Below the pieces are notes generated by a model that saw only the letters and a program-made list of their open reading frames with translations, did not search any database and had not been told where the DNA came from. Positions 1-11,464 of a stretch of 64,000 bases of DNA are shown piece by piece. The number at the start of each line of letters is the position of its first letter. The first letter of the stretch is position 1. Source of the stretch: Solea solea (Eukaryota; Chordata; Actinopteri; Pleuronectiformes; Soleidae); contig NC_081142.1 of the NCBI RefSeq assembly GCF_958295425.1, positions 10,211,754-10,275,753 on the forward strand, written 5' to 3'. The position numbers and the translations under genes were made by a program.

Positions 1-2472
1 AGCACATGAATGACTCTGACTGTAAAAGCTCACCCTCGTGCAAGTAAAGTGCTTTACAATATAAATACAGTCACATATGACATGTACAGCCTGTAAACAT
101 GAATTGAAGTGATACACACTCACACACACACAAACACACACAGGTGCCTCATAAAGCTGTGTGTCTATCTGAGCCCATTGTCCTCAGATCTCTGGAATAA
201 TCCACAGGGTAATTGAATTAGATTGTGGCATAACTCATTGTAATGGTTGGAACAAGGGGAAGCAGAGAGCCAGTCAGCTGCTGTTGTCTTCCATTGGCTC
301 TTCACATAACAGGGACCAGCATGTTTTAATTATAATTACACAAGGACCAATGGAGGCAAGGAAAGGAGGGAACAGGAACAAAAGATTATTAACAATGAGT
401 GAAGGGTCAGATGAAGAGCAGAGCTATGATAATGTCCATGTGTTGTAGCATGTCTGTGTGCAGCATGCTCTTTAATTAATTAATATACATCCATCTTTTT
501 GAATGTTTAATGTGTCATATAAAATGGTGCTTAAAATAGTGGCTCTTGTGTGGCATATTCCCAAAGCATCCCCACACACTTATTTTAAATGTTGGCCATG
601 CCATAGTCGATCATTCTCATATGCAATTTCCCTGGCACAGGCTTTGAAACGCTGCTCAAGGTTGCGTCTATCCAAAACACAGCTTTATCAGATACAGCGG
701 AGTGCCCAGAGAAAGAGCAGAGTGGGTGAGCAAGAAGTTCTGACCCACTAAACAGTTTCCCTGAGGCAAGAGAAACATCCTCTGAATAACAAAACCCTGC
801 TTTTTGTAATGAATAAGACAGAACAGAGCAAGAGGGGAGAGAGCGATGGAACATGCATTCATGAATCAAATCCTAACAACGACACATTCTGACTGAAAGA
901 GCAGATTAAATATATTAGAAAAACAGTGTAAAATGTAGTTTAAAATATTGAAAGTTCCACCTTTTCTACTGGGAGCATTTGATGGTTTCTGGCTGTTATT
1001 TGCAAAAGTGTTGTTTTGGCCCAGTTTAAACCCAGTCAAACCTGAGTCTTATAGTTCTGAAGGAAAAACTACTGCAGAAAGATAGAATTTTATGACAGTT
1101 GTTAATCTGGTTTCTCTTATGAAAAGACAATGAACCTCTGCTACAGGCGGGTGTTTTTGACAGGCCTCAGTAATGCTGTTTTCTTTATGACTGCCCTCCT
1201 TTTCCCATAAATTCAACAAAGGGAATTTCTATTTTCAACACAGGCTATCCCTCCCTGTTGTGGTGTTTTGGTTCCATTCTGAACTGGGCAAGAAAACTGT
1301 GAAAAGGACACAAATCAACGTGACTGAGTGGGGCCATGTTGGAATGTCACACTGATACCAGATTAATGACACAGTATGAATTTATACCGATCGATTGATC
1401 CTGTCCGTTTTTATAAAACACACTCACCTATCTTGCCACGAGTAGAGCAGAGGGAAACCAGTGACCTATGACTACAGCTCAAACTTGAGACAGGAAATCA
1501 TTTATCATCCATGTATGGCCTGACTAAAGTGGCTAACAGCCTCTCGAGACACCTCTCAGAACAGAGACGGCTCATATGTTATCACTGAAAAAGACATGTG
1601 CGATACTACAAAGCCTTTTTAAGACTGAGCAACACTTACGGGAAAAAAAAACACGGCATGATTTTTCCACGGTGCCAATTTGCATGTATATACAGTATAA
1701 ACACTGGAATCACAATTATTTGAAATTGTGAGCGTGTAGTTTTCACACTCACTGCACTGTCCAACATAAAGTCAACATGCTTACTCGTGTTATACATACG
1801 TTTACATACGCACGTTTAGTTTGGGCCTGTGCACACACATCGTAACACAAGCATCAAAGACGGGCCACAATCAGAGACTCTTCAGACACACACACACAGA
1901 CACACATACACACTTTCACTGTCACATATGAAGAGCTGCATGACACCAGATCATGAACTGTATCTCAAGCCTGCAACTGAAGAGAGTTGTTTACTTCCAC
2001 ATACTGGCATCTAAAATAAAAACAAATGGTTTACATTCTTTCTCTCATCACACATCAATTACAGTCTAATGCCAAAGCTTAATTTTAGCCATCAGCCTTC
2101 CTTATCAGTGTTGTATTGAGTAGCACCACTCAAACTAAAGTCCAGCTCTAGCCTGTTATGTTGACCACTAGCCAGGCTATTCACTTTCTCTCATTACTAA
2201 CTTATTCCCTTTACTGTTCTCCTTGCATCTGTCCATAAATCAAAGCAAGAGTAACTTAGACGGAGGGTAATGATTTACTAATTGCTGTCTGGTTGAACCA
2301 GAGACTGTGGAGTAGAAGCATGCTAGAAGTGAATTTCTATTTTTAGCATGAAGGGCTGTTATTCTGGGGATGCCCAACCAGGCCACAGGCAAGGGGGCAG
2401 TGAGTACAGAGGTATGTTTATGTCGATGGGTGTGTGTGTGTGTGTGTTTGGGGGGGGGGGACGTCTTCTTAC
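1..2472 (-). other. xpr1: xpr1 intron 2 (left part), no coding sequence seen
   Basis: This is the part of xpr1 intron 2 that lies inside the window. I see no exon with plausible splice borders and no homology to the remaining SPX-domain exons. It holds only short CA-rich microsatellites (about 116-142 and 1885-1915) and ordinary AT-rich intronic sequence. The next xpr1 exon is expected beyond the left edge. Confidence 0.6.
2430..2460. repeat. (GT)n plus G-run microsatellite next to xpr1 exon 2 donor
   Basis: About nine GT units are followed by a run of roughly eleven G on the plus strand. On the xpr1 strand this is a C-run and then CA repeats, starting about 11 bases after the exon 2 5' splice site. 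Confidence 0.9.
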
Positions 2473-2524
2473 CTTCTATGGAAGGAGCTTGGTCCTGGGC
2501 AGCATACAGCATTTCCTTGAACGC
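2473..2524 (-). CDS. xpr1: xpr1 coding exon 2
   Basis: This 52-bp exon encodes [17 protein letters not shown] plus one base of the next codon. The acceptor is TATTAG just above 2524, and the donor G|GTAAG is at 2473/2472. The reading phase fits the end of exon 1. A C-run and CA repeat begin about 11 bp into the following intron. Confidence 0.92.
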
Positions 2525-5500
2525 CTAATAACAAAAAGCAACAGTTGGTGAGAATTTCTGCAACAACCAGCAAACACTGACCCAACAATAACATATTTAT
2601 ACGAGAAACATTTTTTCCTCTATATTAGAATTCATGTCGTTTGCACAAAAATCATAAAAGCATAGAGTGAGCACTCACTGTATGAAGTAAATGTGAATTC
2701 AGTTTGAGGGCTAAGAGGACACGAAAAAGTATCGAGAGCTGAAACAATTAATTGATTAATCGATTACTAAATTAATCGACAACTACTTTGAGAATCGATA
2801 AATCGTTTCAAAGCTTTTTTCAAGTAAGATTTCCGATTGTTTAAGCTTCTTAAATGTGAGTATTTTCTTCATTTCTTTGCTCTGGATAACAAAGAAATCA
2901 TTAAAAGAGAATCATTTTGGTTTGTGGACAAAACAAGATATTTGAGAACGGAATTCATTTTCAGGTTTGACGAACACCGTTCAACATTTTTTTAAGGTTT
3001 TCTGATATTTTATGGACCAAGCGATTCATCGAGAAAAATAATCAACAGATTAGTTGATTATGAAAATAATTGTTAGCTGCAGCTCTAAAAGTATCAGAAC
3101 CACATGAGTTTTTTCCCCACATTTGATCCAAAGCTACTAAAGATGACGGTGTAACTAAAGTATATACAGTAGATTTAGTGGGGCCACACGGTTGGTGTAG
3201 TGGTTAGCACTCTTGCCTTTGCAGCAAGAAGACCCGGGTTGGAGCAAGCGCCTTTCTGCATGGAATTTGCATGTTTTCTCCGGGTTCTCCGGCTTCCTCC
3301 CACAGTCCAACAACATGCAATATGGGGATTAGGTAAATTAATCTCTCTAAATTGACCATAGGTGTGAGAGTGTACAATTGCCCTATGTCAGCTGAGAGTG
3401 GCACAGCACCCCCCATGATAAAGCCATAGATGGATGGATGGGTAGTGTAGATAAAATAATATGTGATTAAAGAGACACTACACAATAGTCAGCATCATCT
3501 GCTGTGAAAGTAGCACTTAAACCCTCTAATGCCATTTGAGAGCCATCAACTAAATACTTTCTCCATATGTTCACAGCTGTCACCACATTGAGCAACACAC
3601 AGACTGACTGGTCGTAAAAACACTTGTGTGACAACACTTGTTACAAACAGGTATTGAAATAAATAAAAAGAAATGTATGAAATAAATCTGCTAAACCACA
3701 TCTGACAGGGTTATTATTGCTTACTGAAATATAGTTTATTAATGACAATATCTCCGATTAAGGAAGTGCAGAGCAACATTAGAAATTGCACACAGCCAGA
3801 CAAAAATGATTAGACACGACAGGGGATAAACACAGTTGCTGCCAACAGTTCAAAATTCACATGACCTTGATTGTTGTTTGGACTTTTGAAAGGATCTGTG
3901 ATAGTGTGTTCAAAGCACACATGTTCAATTAAAGTGGCAGACGGGGGGCGGGGGGGCGAAGATGGAGGGAAAGACAAACTGACAGATATGAGGAACAGAC
4001 AGTTTGACATCAATTTGTGCAATTTTATAAAGCTGCAGTGGTTTCTCTGGGATAAGACTGATCTTGAAGAAAATGTAAACTGACAGATAATTGAGCACTG
4101 GTTAATCTGAATGTTTTAGTGCGGAGAAAAGACTGAATCAAAAAAAACTAAAAAACACTGGAACTTAATAGCCCTGCCATAAAAAGAAAAGTCTAATAAA
4201 CTTTCTCAAGATTGCTTAAGTAATGTATCATTAAATCATTATGTTTACAACAATTACCCTAGAACCTGCTCCATGACTTGACTTCATTTTTCATATGATG
4301 CATCACTAAACTCATGTTGTAAAATGTGCAAATAGGATGAACAGTTACAGGGTAACATTTGTCATGAACAGTTGACAACCTGCACGTTTCACTGCTTATC
4401 TCTCCCTCTGAACATATTAAACTGTCCACTTTACAGGTTCTACTGGAGAATGCTGTTTTTGTAACATGGCAGTGAGAGCACAGGGTGACTGATTCTGTGT
4501 GTGGGCAGAAACCACTCAGAAACTGCTGTGTATTAATAGCAGCCTGGCTTGTTCATACACAGGTTCATCTGCAACGTACGTGCACAAATTAAAACAAGAC
4601 ACTAGATTCTAATCCAAGATGTAAACATTTCATGCGATTGCAGCTATTTGTCTACCTTGTCTGGTAAGAAACCACAGGAGACCTGAGTGTGCACAAAGCG
4701 CTGGAGCCCAGCCCAGCCCTAATCTCCAGTGAGTATCTCCCCCCCCCCACACACACACACAACACACTCTACATGTAATTGGTGGGAAACGAACATGCAG
4801 ATTCTGACAGTGAGGCGTTCTTTAAGATGGAGGAATCACCATGGTGATGGCAGTGACCAGAATTTGAGTCTGCGTGGCTCTCTGGGGAATGGGGATAAAC
4901 CTTTGGGCTTGGCAATAATCAGAAGTGAAACCTGTAGATAATAACTAAGCCAAGCCTAATGGGTCCATCAGTTACAATGACCAAACATTAATGTGATGAT
5001 GACACACTCGCTCAGACAAACACACGTGGACCTCAAGTACCAGACTTGTGTCACTTTGTCAGATTGAGGATTACTTCAATCAAGTATCCACTTGATTGAA
5101 CGTTGTCAATGGAATTCAATCCTTCAATAGCTGAGACATGTTGAGTGGAAACTAAGCGAAATGTTTGCATGCACCATTGGCAAACCCTTCTTTTGGTATA
5201 CTTGAGATTGTTTTCATAATGGTTGAGGACAGCGTCCATGATTAGTCTGGAGATAGCTCTGGCTCAAATAGAAAAAGCCAGGGGTGGATCACTTGAATCC
5301 CTTGCTCTGTATTTAAGTGGATCCCTGCAAGTAGATGAGTAGAGAGGTTGGGAAGAGATGCTGAGGGGAGGGGAGGAGAGGGAGGGAAGCAGAGGGCAGG
5401 TCTGGTCGGGGACCAGATGTCCTCCCAGTGGGGGAGGAATGATGAGGTGAGGATGGAAGGAAGGAGGGAGGTATAGAACAGGAAAGGGGGGGGGGGGGGG

Positions 5501-8500
5501 GTTCTCAGCAGTTGCCATGTTGTCGCATACATATTTTTCAAATTGTAGAACATGCTGATAAATCACACCCTTGCATAATCTATAGCTGATGTGCAATGTT
5601 GTTTATTTAATGTACCGTTTCATTAAGGCTGTCTGTCACAAGACAAAGCTCACTGTGCTTGTTAAGACATTTCACCAACATGGCTCGATTAGAGAAATAC
5701 AAGGCGGTTCACCTTTGAACAAACAGTAATCACTCACTGAAATCACACTGGCACCTGCTTTGAATCTACATTCTGTAATACCACTTTGCGAGTTTGAATT
5801 TTAAATGCTCTCCTCCTCCTCTCTGTCTAAGTGAGTAGACTGCATAATGTAAATGTATATAAGTGGCCTTGTTTTCTCACCCACACATAATCACACCTGC
5901 ACATACCTCCAGTACACACTTAATTGCATGCATTCTACATAATGTAATACAATTTTGTGATGCGTGTTTGCAAGTTTATGTCAAGTCCTTGAACAAAAAC
6001 AGAAGATACTTTGAGAGGAATCTGGCAGTGAGAGTTTATAGAGTTATATAAAGAGTTAATAAATTGAAAGACAAACCGTCTACATCCTCTGCCCTTCGGC
6101 AGAAGCTGCTGGAATCTGCACACCTCCATACCAAAACTGCTGTTTACCATATCGGTTTATTACTACAATCCCACAGGATAAAGCAAACACCTAATTATGC
6201 GATCACTCAATCACTCTTGTCAATGCCTCCACGTCTACATGAAGTGCCTACAAGCCAAAGCTCTGCCAAAGCTCTGCATTTCCCGCAACAGTGATTTTGC
6301 TGCATCCTCTTCTTCTGCATAGAAACTAGCTGACCAATCTGAATAGGCAGCATGCAGATTTCCACACAGTAGGGTCCTTCAAAAAAAAGAAGGAAAAATG
6401 TGTGCCATAGGTTAATTAACCCAACTAGCACACAAAGGCAGGCATACAATTATAAACCACCGTTCGTGTGAATGCAGGGGGCTTTAATGCATTCACTACA
6501 GATACAGCCACTTTGAAGCAAAGACGACAGGTCAAAAAAATGACCTGCGCCCCTGGAATAACTGGTGATTATGTATTTTAATAGACAGACAGCTGGATTA
6601 CAATGCAGCAGTTGTACTGCAGTGGCCACTGCAACACCTGATGCTGAATAAACACGCAAGGGGCTGATTGTGATGTTTACCACTTCAAATAACAACTGAA
6701 TGTCTGCAGAATGGACCTTGGTATATCTGTACAGGCCACTGGACTGCTTGTGTTGCATCACAGCAATAATTCCAGGTCTTTTTTATTTCAGTGCAAGTTC
6801 ACCAAAGTGAATTGCCTTTCGTCGTCTTAATATAACGTCATGTATGTCTTTTGTCTCTTTTTTTCAGAGCCTTGAATAAGATGTCCATCATCTGTAGGTG
6901 TAGGCTCTCTCCTTGATCTCTACCAGCCCCACCCACTCAGGAGGTAATGGGGTTTGGCAGAGGTCAGACAAAGACTGAAGGCAGCCACAAAAACACAAAT
7001 ACACACAAACCCATCGTCACTGCTAACTCTATACAGCATATTATTCAGATTTGAGAAAATGTAAAACAAAGAAAAAAAACTGTTTGGATAGAGGAGCAGT
7101 AATCCAAAAACGGCTGCATATGTGACCACTGTATGATTTGCAACAAGTATATTGTTGCATATCCTGGGTTTTTTGAGATACACAAAAGCATTGTTCCCTT
7201 TTGAATCATGCATTAATGACTAATTACAGTTGTATTCATTAATGTTCCATTTTGTTAATTCTCCATGAAGTTGAAATTAAAGATATAGAATGATAAAGTC
7301 TGCTCAAAAAGCAGTTAGAGTAAAAAAAGAACTAACAAGTGAAGGATATAAACAAAATAGTAAATTATGTATGAATTTAATTAAAAAAAAAAAAAAAAAA
7401 GCAATCATCGTTTCCATTCTGTGGCACTGATAAATGCAGATAAAAGAGAAAATCAGCCATCATCCATCTCAGGTCAGTGAGTGTGAGCGAACACTGAAGG
7501 TGTAAAATGGCTGGTATGGCCATGTATCTGTCCCTGGGCTCAATGTGCGGCAGTCTGTCTGTACATACAGGACAAAGAACCCCGAAAAAGCCGTGTAATT
7601 ATGCTAATATTAAATCTAAAGACAATTCAATTGTAAAATTGCCTTCTTCCGAGTGGGATCACTGCATATCTCTTTAACACATTTTCACTTAAATTGTGTT
7701 TTCTGCCGATGGTTTTGTGACACAGGTGATGACAACATATCAGACTGGAACGATTAAAATGTCTGCTGCTGCTGCAATTATCCAATTGAAGTGTGATATT
7801 CAGATCATGTCTCCAAAATAAAACCCAACTCAGTGAGCTTCTGCTGAGTCTAGGATGCAGGTTGCCAGGGTTGAAGAGAACAGGCTCTTTGTCTATAATT
7901 CATACAGCTTAATGGAATGGAGCAGTCTATCCTGTCACTGCATGTCTGCACTACAGCTCTTAACATAGAGCCAGAAAGAAGTGGGGGTGTGAAAATAAAA
8001 TACTCCGTAAGTACTGTACACCATCCAACAAAGACCATGTGTGCACACAAAGATGCCTCTAAATCCGCAGACAACACAATACCCTGACAGAATAAGCCTT
8101 GTTTGAATCCAAGGTATAAATATTTCTGCTATAAACTGAACAAAAATATTTTTTTTGAATTAGAACAAAAACAATATGACCACAATCAGTTCTCACTAGT
8201 CTAAGCCAATGAATAATTAGAAATGCAAATTTGAATATTTGCAACTATGGCTTGAAGATGCTAGAAATTACCATTAACAGTTGTTTTTTTTGTTTTTTTT
8301 TAAATAATAAAAATGAAGGCATAATTCAGCCAATTTTGTTGGTTTAACTGCTATAGAACCCCCTCATCTACATCCTTTTAGATATACTGAGGGACAAAAT
8401 GAAGCATAAGAGAAAATAAATTATGTATTCAAATCAAACATTTGAAAGATATTTTTTTATAAAATGTGATAACGAGAAATTAACACTTGCAGGATATTTC

Positions 8501-8993
8501 TAATGTATAACAAAAAGCACTATATAACTAACTGTGAATGGTTTAACATAAAGAGAAAAATATTTTTCCCCAGTGTGAAAGCAACACCACTGCTCAGTAA
8601 ACTCTTCATTGTATTTATATTTATGTGTTGTAAACTCAGCAAACAACAATATTACACAATGAATGCTCCCCGTGGCTCTTAACAACCGCAGTCAATTTCC
8701 CCTCCATAAACAATCGAGCATCCCTTATGTTTCCTGTCGTTTATTGCTCTCATGAGTCAGATAAGCTACCAAATATATATATTTAAACCACTTTCCTGTG
8801 GATGTTGTCTCTTATCTTTCAGGTTTTTTCCCCCCAGCAATATGATTTATATGACACAGGAGTTTTGTTCGAACTAAATATCCAGAAGGCGTTTATGTCA
8901 AATAAAAAATACATTTGACTTTACCTCATAGAGTAAATACTGTTTCCTCCACTCAGGAGTGATGTGGGAGGAAAGATGTTCCGCGAATTTCAT
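2473..8993 (-). CDS. xpr1: xpr1, phosphate exporter, N-terminal coding exons (partial gene)
   Basis: Two minus-strand exons (8993-8925 and 2524-2473) join in frame. They encode the start of an SPX domain: [19 protein letters not shown], then a short link into [17 protein letters not shown]. This is the conserved N-terminus of XPR1, a multipass membrane protein that exports inorganic phosphate. Its N-terminal SPX domain binds inositol pyrophosphates, and the first helix seen here is part of that ligand-binding region. XPR1 is also known as a cell receptor for some gammaretroviruses, but none of those extracellular loops is in the window. The start ATG has A at -3. Exon 1 ends in phase 0 with donor GTAA; exon 2 ends in phase 1 with donor GTAAG. 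The gene continues off the left edge, so only about 40 residues are visible. Teleosts can carry two xpr1 paralogues and I cannot say which this is. Confidence 0.93.
2734..3087. repeat. Teleost interspersed repeat, ATTAATCGATTA-rich family (copy 1)
   Basis: About 350 bp begin with GCTGAAACAATTAATTGATT and end with GTTAGCTGCAGCTCTA, so the ends are imperfect inverted repeats (TAG.GCTGCA type). Internally it shares stretches such as CTTCTTAAATGTGA and ATCATTTTGGTTTGTGGAC with the copy at 26337-26680, in the same orientation and spacing. No coding capacity is seen. It looks like a non-autonomous DNA transposon; the exact family name would need a repeat library. Confidence 0.75.
3181..3440 (+). 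mobile_element. tRNA-derived SINE, internally shortened
   Basis: The head reads GGTGTAGTGGTTAGCACTC (Pol III A-box-like), followed by GACCCGGGTTGGAGC, a degraded B-box. The body matches the widespread teleost SINE with GGAATTTGCATG, CTCCGGCTTCCTCCCACAGT and TAAATTGACCATAGGTGTGA. The tail is GATGGATGGATGG. The second half is shorter than in full-length relatives. Two further copies of this family lie in the opposite orientation at 24310-24545 and 37865-38105. Confidence 0.85.
8925..8993 (-). CDS. xpr1: xpr1 coding exon 1 with start codon
   Basis: This 69-bp exon runs from the ATG (AAA just upstream, so A at -3) and encodes 23 residues beginning [19 protein letters not shown]. The donor is GAG|GTAA at 8925/8924. 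The encoded segment is the invariant first helix of SPX domains. Confidence 0.93.
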
Positions 8994-9500
8994 TTTGCCG
9001 GAATAAGTGTTCTCCTCACTCGCGTTAAATCCGTGAGCGGCTCTTCCTTTTCCCCGTCGACGCGACTTTTTTTTTCGTTCTGTCAGTTAACTTGCTCTCG
9101 GAACACGCGGTGCGTCAGCGGCGCAGCGCAGCGCACTCTGCTTCACTCCTCACACCACTTCTGACTCGTCCCGGTCGGTGTGCACTCCGAGCAGATCCCG
9201 TCCCGCATACTAACTCCACGGGAGGGACCACGGCAGTAGACAGCAGCTCCTCTTTCCTGAACAGGTGGTAGTTTCTCGGAACAGTTGAGAGTGAAAAAGC
9301 TCAGTGACTTTGCTCCGTCCCTCCCTGGGCACAGTGGGCAGGTCTGGGGACACTGCAGTCCGCCATCGCATTGAGCCACAGCGACGTGGTTGCGTCAGCA
9401 GAGCGCGCAGTGGAACCGCACCGGGCGGGCGGGCGTTGCTGGGACCTCCTGTGAAAGCAAGTGTTGCCAGTGCGGTCAGGGATCGTCTGTCCTTTTAATA
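8994..9500 (-). promoter_or_regulatory. xpr1: xpr1 5' UTR and CpG-rich promoter region
   Basis: Directly upstream of the xpr1 ATG the sequence becomes CpG-rich, with CGCG and GTCGACGCG around 9010-9070, GCGGCGCAGCGCAGCGC near 9117-9133, and GGGCGGGCGGGCG near 9423 as Sp1-type GC boxes. I see no convincing TATA box. This is typical of a CpG-island promoter of a broadly expressed gene. The transcription start cannot be placed from sequence alone. Confidence 0.6.
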
Positions 9501-10900
9501 AAAATACACCACTGACCATGAGCCTTTACTGCTTGTTGTGTCTGCACATTATAGTATAAGAGCGGATTCAATCCTGGGGTTAGACTCAAACTTACTGTCC
9601 ATCACCACAGAGCCTCTAATACTATTAATAACAACAATACAATCATTACAACAATGTTTTTTTTCAACCAAATTAGTTGTATTTATATCTCTCTTATAAT
9701 GACAATTCTTATCGTGCAGAGTTCATTCTTGAGTTATAGAACAGGATACTTAAAAGTAAACGTATTATGGTCTGGGTTGGAGCTATAGATGCCTATTAGG
9801 CCAGATTATTTTATTACATATTATTAAATGATCAGAAAGGAAATGGTTGAAAAAGGACTATATAAGTTATTTCATTTTAACTTCGTCAACTACATAGTTC
9901 CTTTTTAACAAAATACTACTTAATCTGAAGTAGTTAACAGATTACTTATCAATTGTCAATCGTTTTACAGTGAAACTCTTCTAAAGTCAGTACATGGAGG
10001 GGTGATCCTACATATTTAGATATAATAATATTTGATATCATATTCTTATAGGTGCTGCTTGGCTGAAGGAAAAAAGAGGACTTCGACTCAGGAGATATTT
10101 TATCCCATTATGCGGTTCAGTTGCAAAGGTAATTAGAGTCACTTTTAACCTTTAAAAGGTTAATAGTGTGAGTTTGAGCGGCAGAAAATGTAGAGCTTCG
10201 TTTTCGGTGTGTGAATGTCGAGACTGGCGCTAATTGCAGAGAAAGGACGGATGACGATCCATCACTTCATCACTTTTCCAACAGCAACATCTGTTGGCCA
10301 AACTGCGCTATTACATACTGTCTGTCACCCAAGTGCCAGATTTTACTTCAGGGATCAAGTAATCAAAAAACAACTACAAAAACAAAACTATACTCAGACG
10401 TGATAACGAAACATATTACGTTAACTGCGACAGTATCCCTTTACGTTTAATATTGAATATTTTGATGTGATAATTAAGTTCAGAACCAGATTTATTTTAA
10501 AAGGCTGTAGACAAGATAAGATATTATTATGACTGTATTCAGAATACAATGACATTGCTTCTGCCCTTCACAGTGGTATTAACATCCACACACAATTATG
10601 GCACATCATACAACTATTGCTACAAAATGTAAAGAAAGGAAACGGTAAAGATTTCAAATACTATGAGACAAACAGGGGACATTTAATGTTCAAAGAAATG
10701 TCAATAAACCGCTCTTTGACTCTTTTTTAATCACCACTGACAAAGAAATCTCACATCTCCCATCATACCATAAACAACAAAGCGCAACAAAACACTGTAT
10801 TTTTTTTAACATAATTTGTTGGCTAATTTAAGAAATATTTCATAGTAGATAAAAACCTATATATAAACCGAGGTTTTGTTTTGTTGTTGTTGCTTAAAGA
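9501..10900. other. Intergenic interval between head-to-head xpr1 and acbd6
   Basis: AT-rich sequence links the two CpG-rich 5' ends. It contains no recognisable gene, and the short open frames near 10211-10450 have no recognisable protein content. It could hold regulatory sites for either gene, but I cannot point to one. Confidence 0.6.
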
Positions 10901-11185
10901 CTTTTTCTTACAGAACATTGAAAACCGATGAGATGAATGCGACGGGAACCTTCTCGCTAGACGGTGATTTAGACGGGACTTTTAGTTGACCGTACCGCAG
11001 ACGGACCAACGGTGGAATCAGTCCGACTGTCGCTGATTATCAACGATAACGTTCTAATAAGCGAAATAGCCGCTGAAATACTGAGCAAAAAAACCGGACT
11101 GCTAGTCTTTGTTTACGCTGAAGATTTTGCACACGGATCTACGGCGCTCGTCGTATCTGGCGACACGCTATAGACACCAATAACA
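10901..11185 (+). promoter_or_regulatory. acbd6: acbd6 CpG-rich 5' UTR/promoter region
   Basis: CpG frequency rises sharply from about 10928 to the acbd6 ATG, with repeated CG in ACGGGA, GACCGTACCGCAGACGG and GGCGCTCGTCGTATCTGG contexts. No TATA box is obvious. The start codon at 11186 sits in a strong context (A at -3, G at +4). Promoter status is inferred from CpG content and position. Confidence 0.55.
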
Positions 11186-11464
11186 ATGGCTTCTGGGTCA
11201 CCGTCGTCCTCACCGGACACTGCGACGGGCTCAGGTACAGACCCAGCTCGACCCGATACAGGGGAGCCCCTCGGCGGAGCAGGGTCAGACTCCGACTCGG
11301 ATCTGGGTTTGGGGAAATTTGACTGCAGCGCCGCGGAGATGGGGGATCGACTGGAGGGCGAGGGGCTGGAGATGGATTTTGAGTCTGCAGCCGACCGCGT
11401 ACGAGATCTGATTCAGACGGCCAGCAGGGACCAGCTGTTGTACCTGTATGCTCGCTATAAACAG
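11186..11464 (+). CDS. acbd6: acbd6 coding exon 1
   Basis: The exon runs from the ATG to CAG|GTGAGG and encodes 93 residues, ending [10 protein letters not shown] at the start of the acyl-CoA pocket helix. The next intron is only 203 bp. Phase 0. Confidence 0.95.

Larger units (their letters stand above)
2525..8924 (-). other. xpr1: xpr1 intron 1 (6.4 kb)
   Basis: The intron lies between the first two xpr1 coding exons. Apart from the interspersed repeats at 2734-3087 and 3181-3440, it holds AT-rich unique sequence, a 16-G run at 5486-5501 next to purine-rich sequence (5340-5485), and an 18-A run at 7383-7400. I found no supported gene in it on either strand. Confidence 0.75.

Noticed and set aside
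5051..5239. 62-codon minus-strand open frame in xpr1 intron 1
   Set aside because: The peptide looks protein-like but matches no family I recognise, and no flanking exons are seen.
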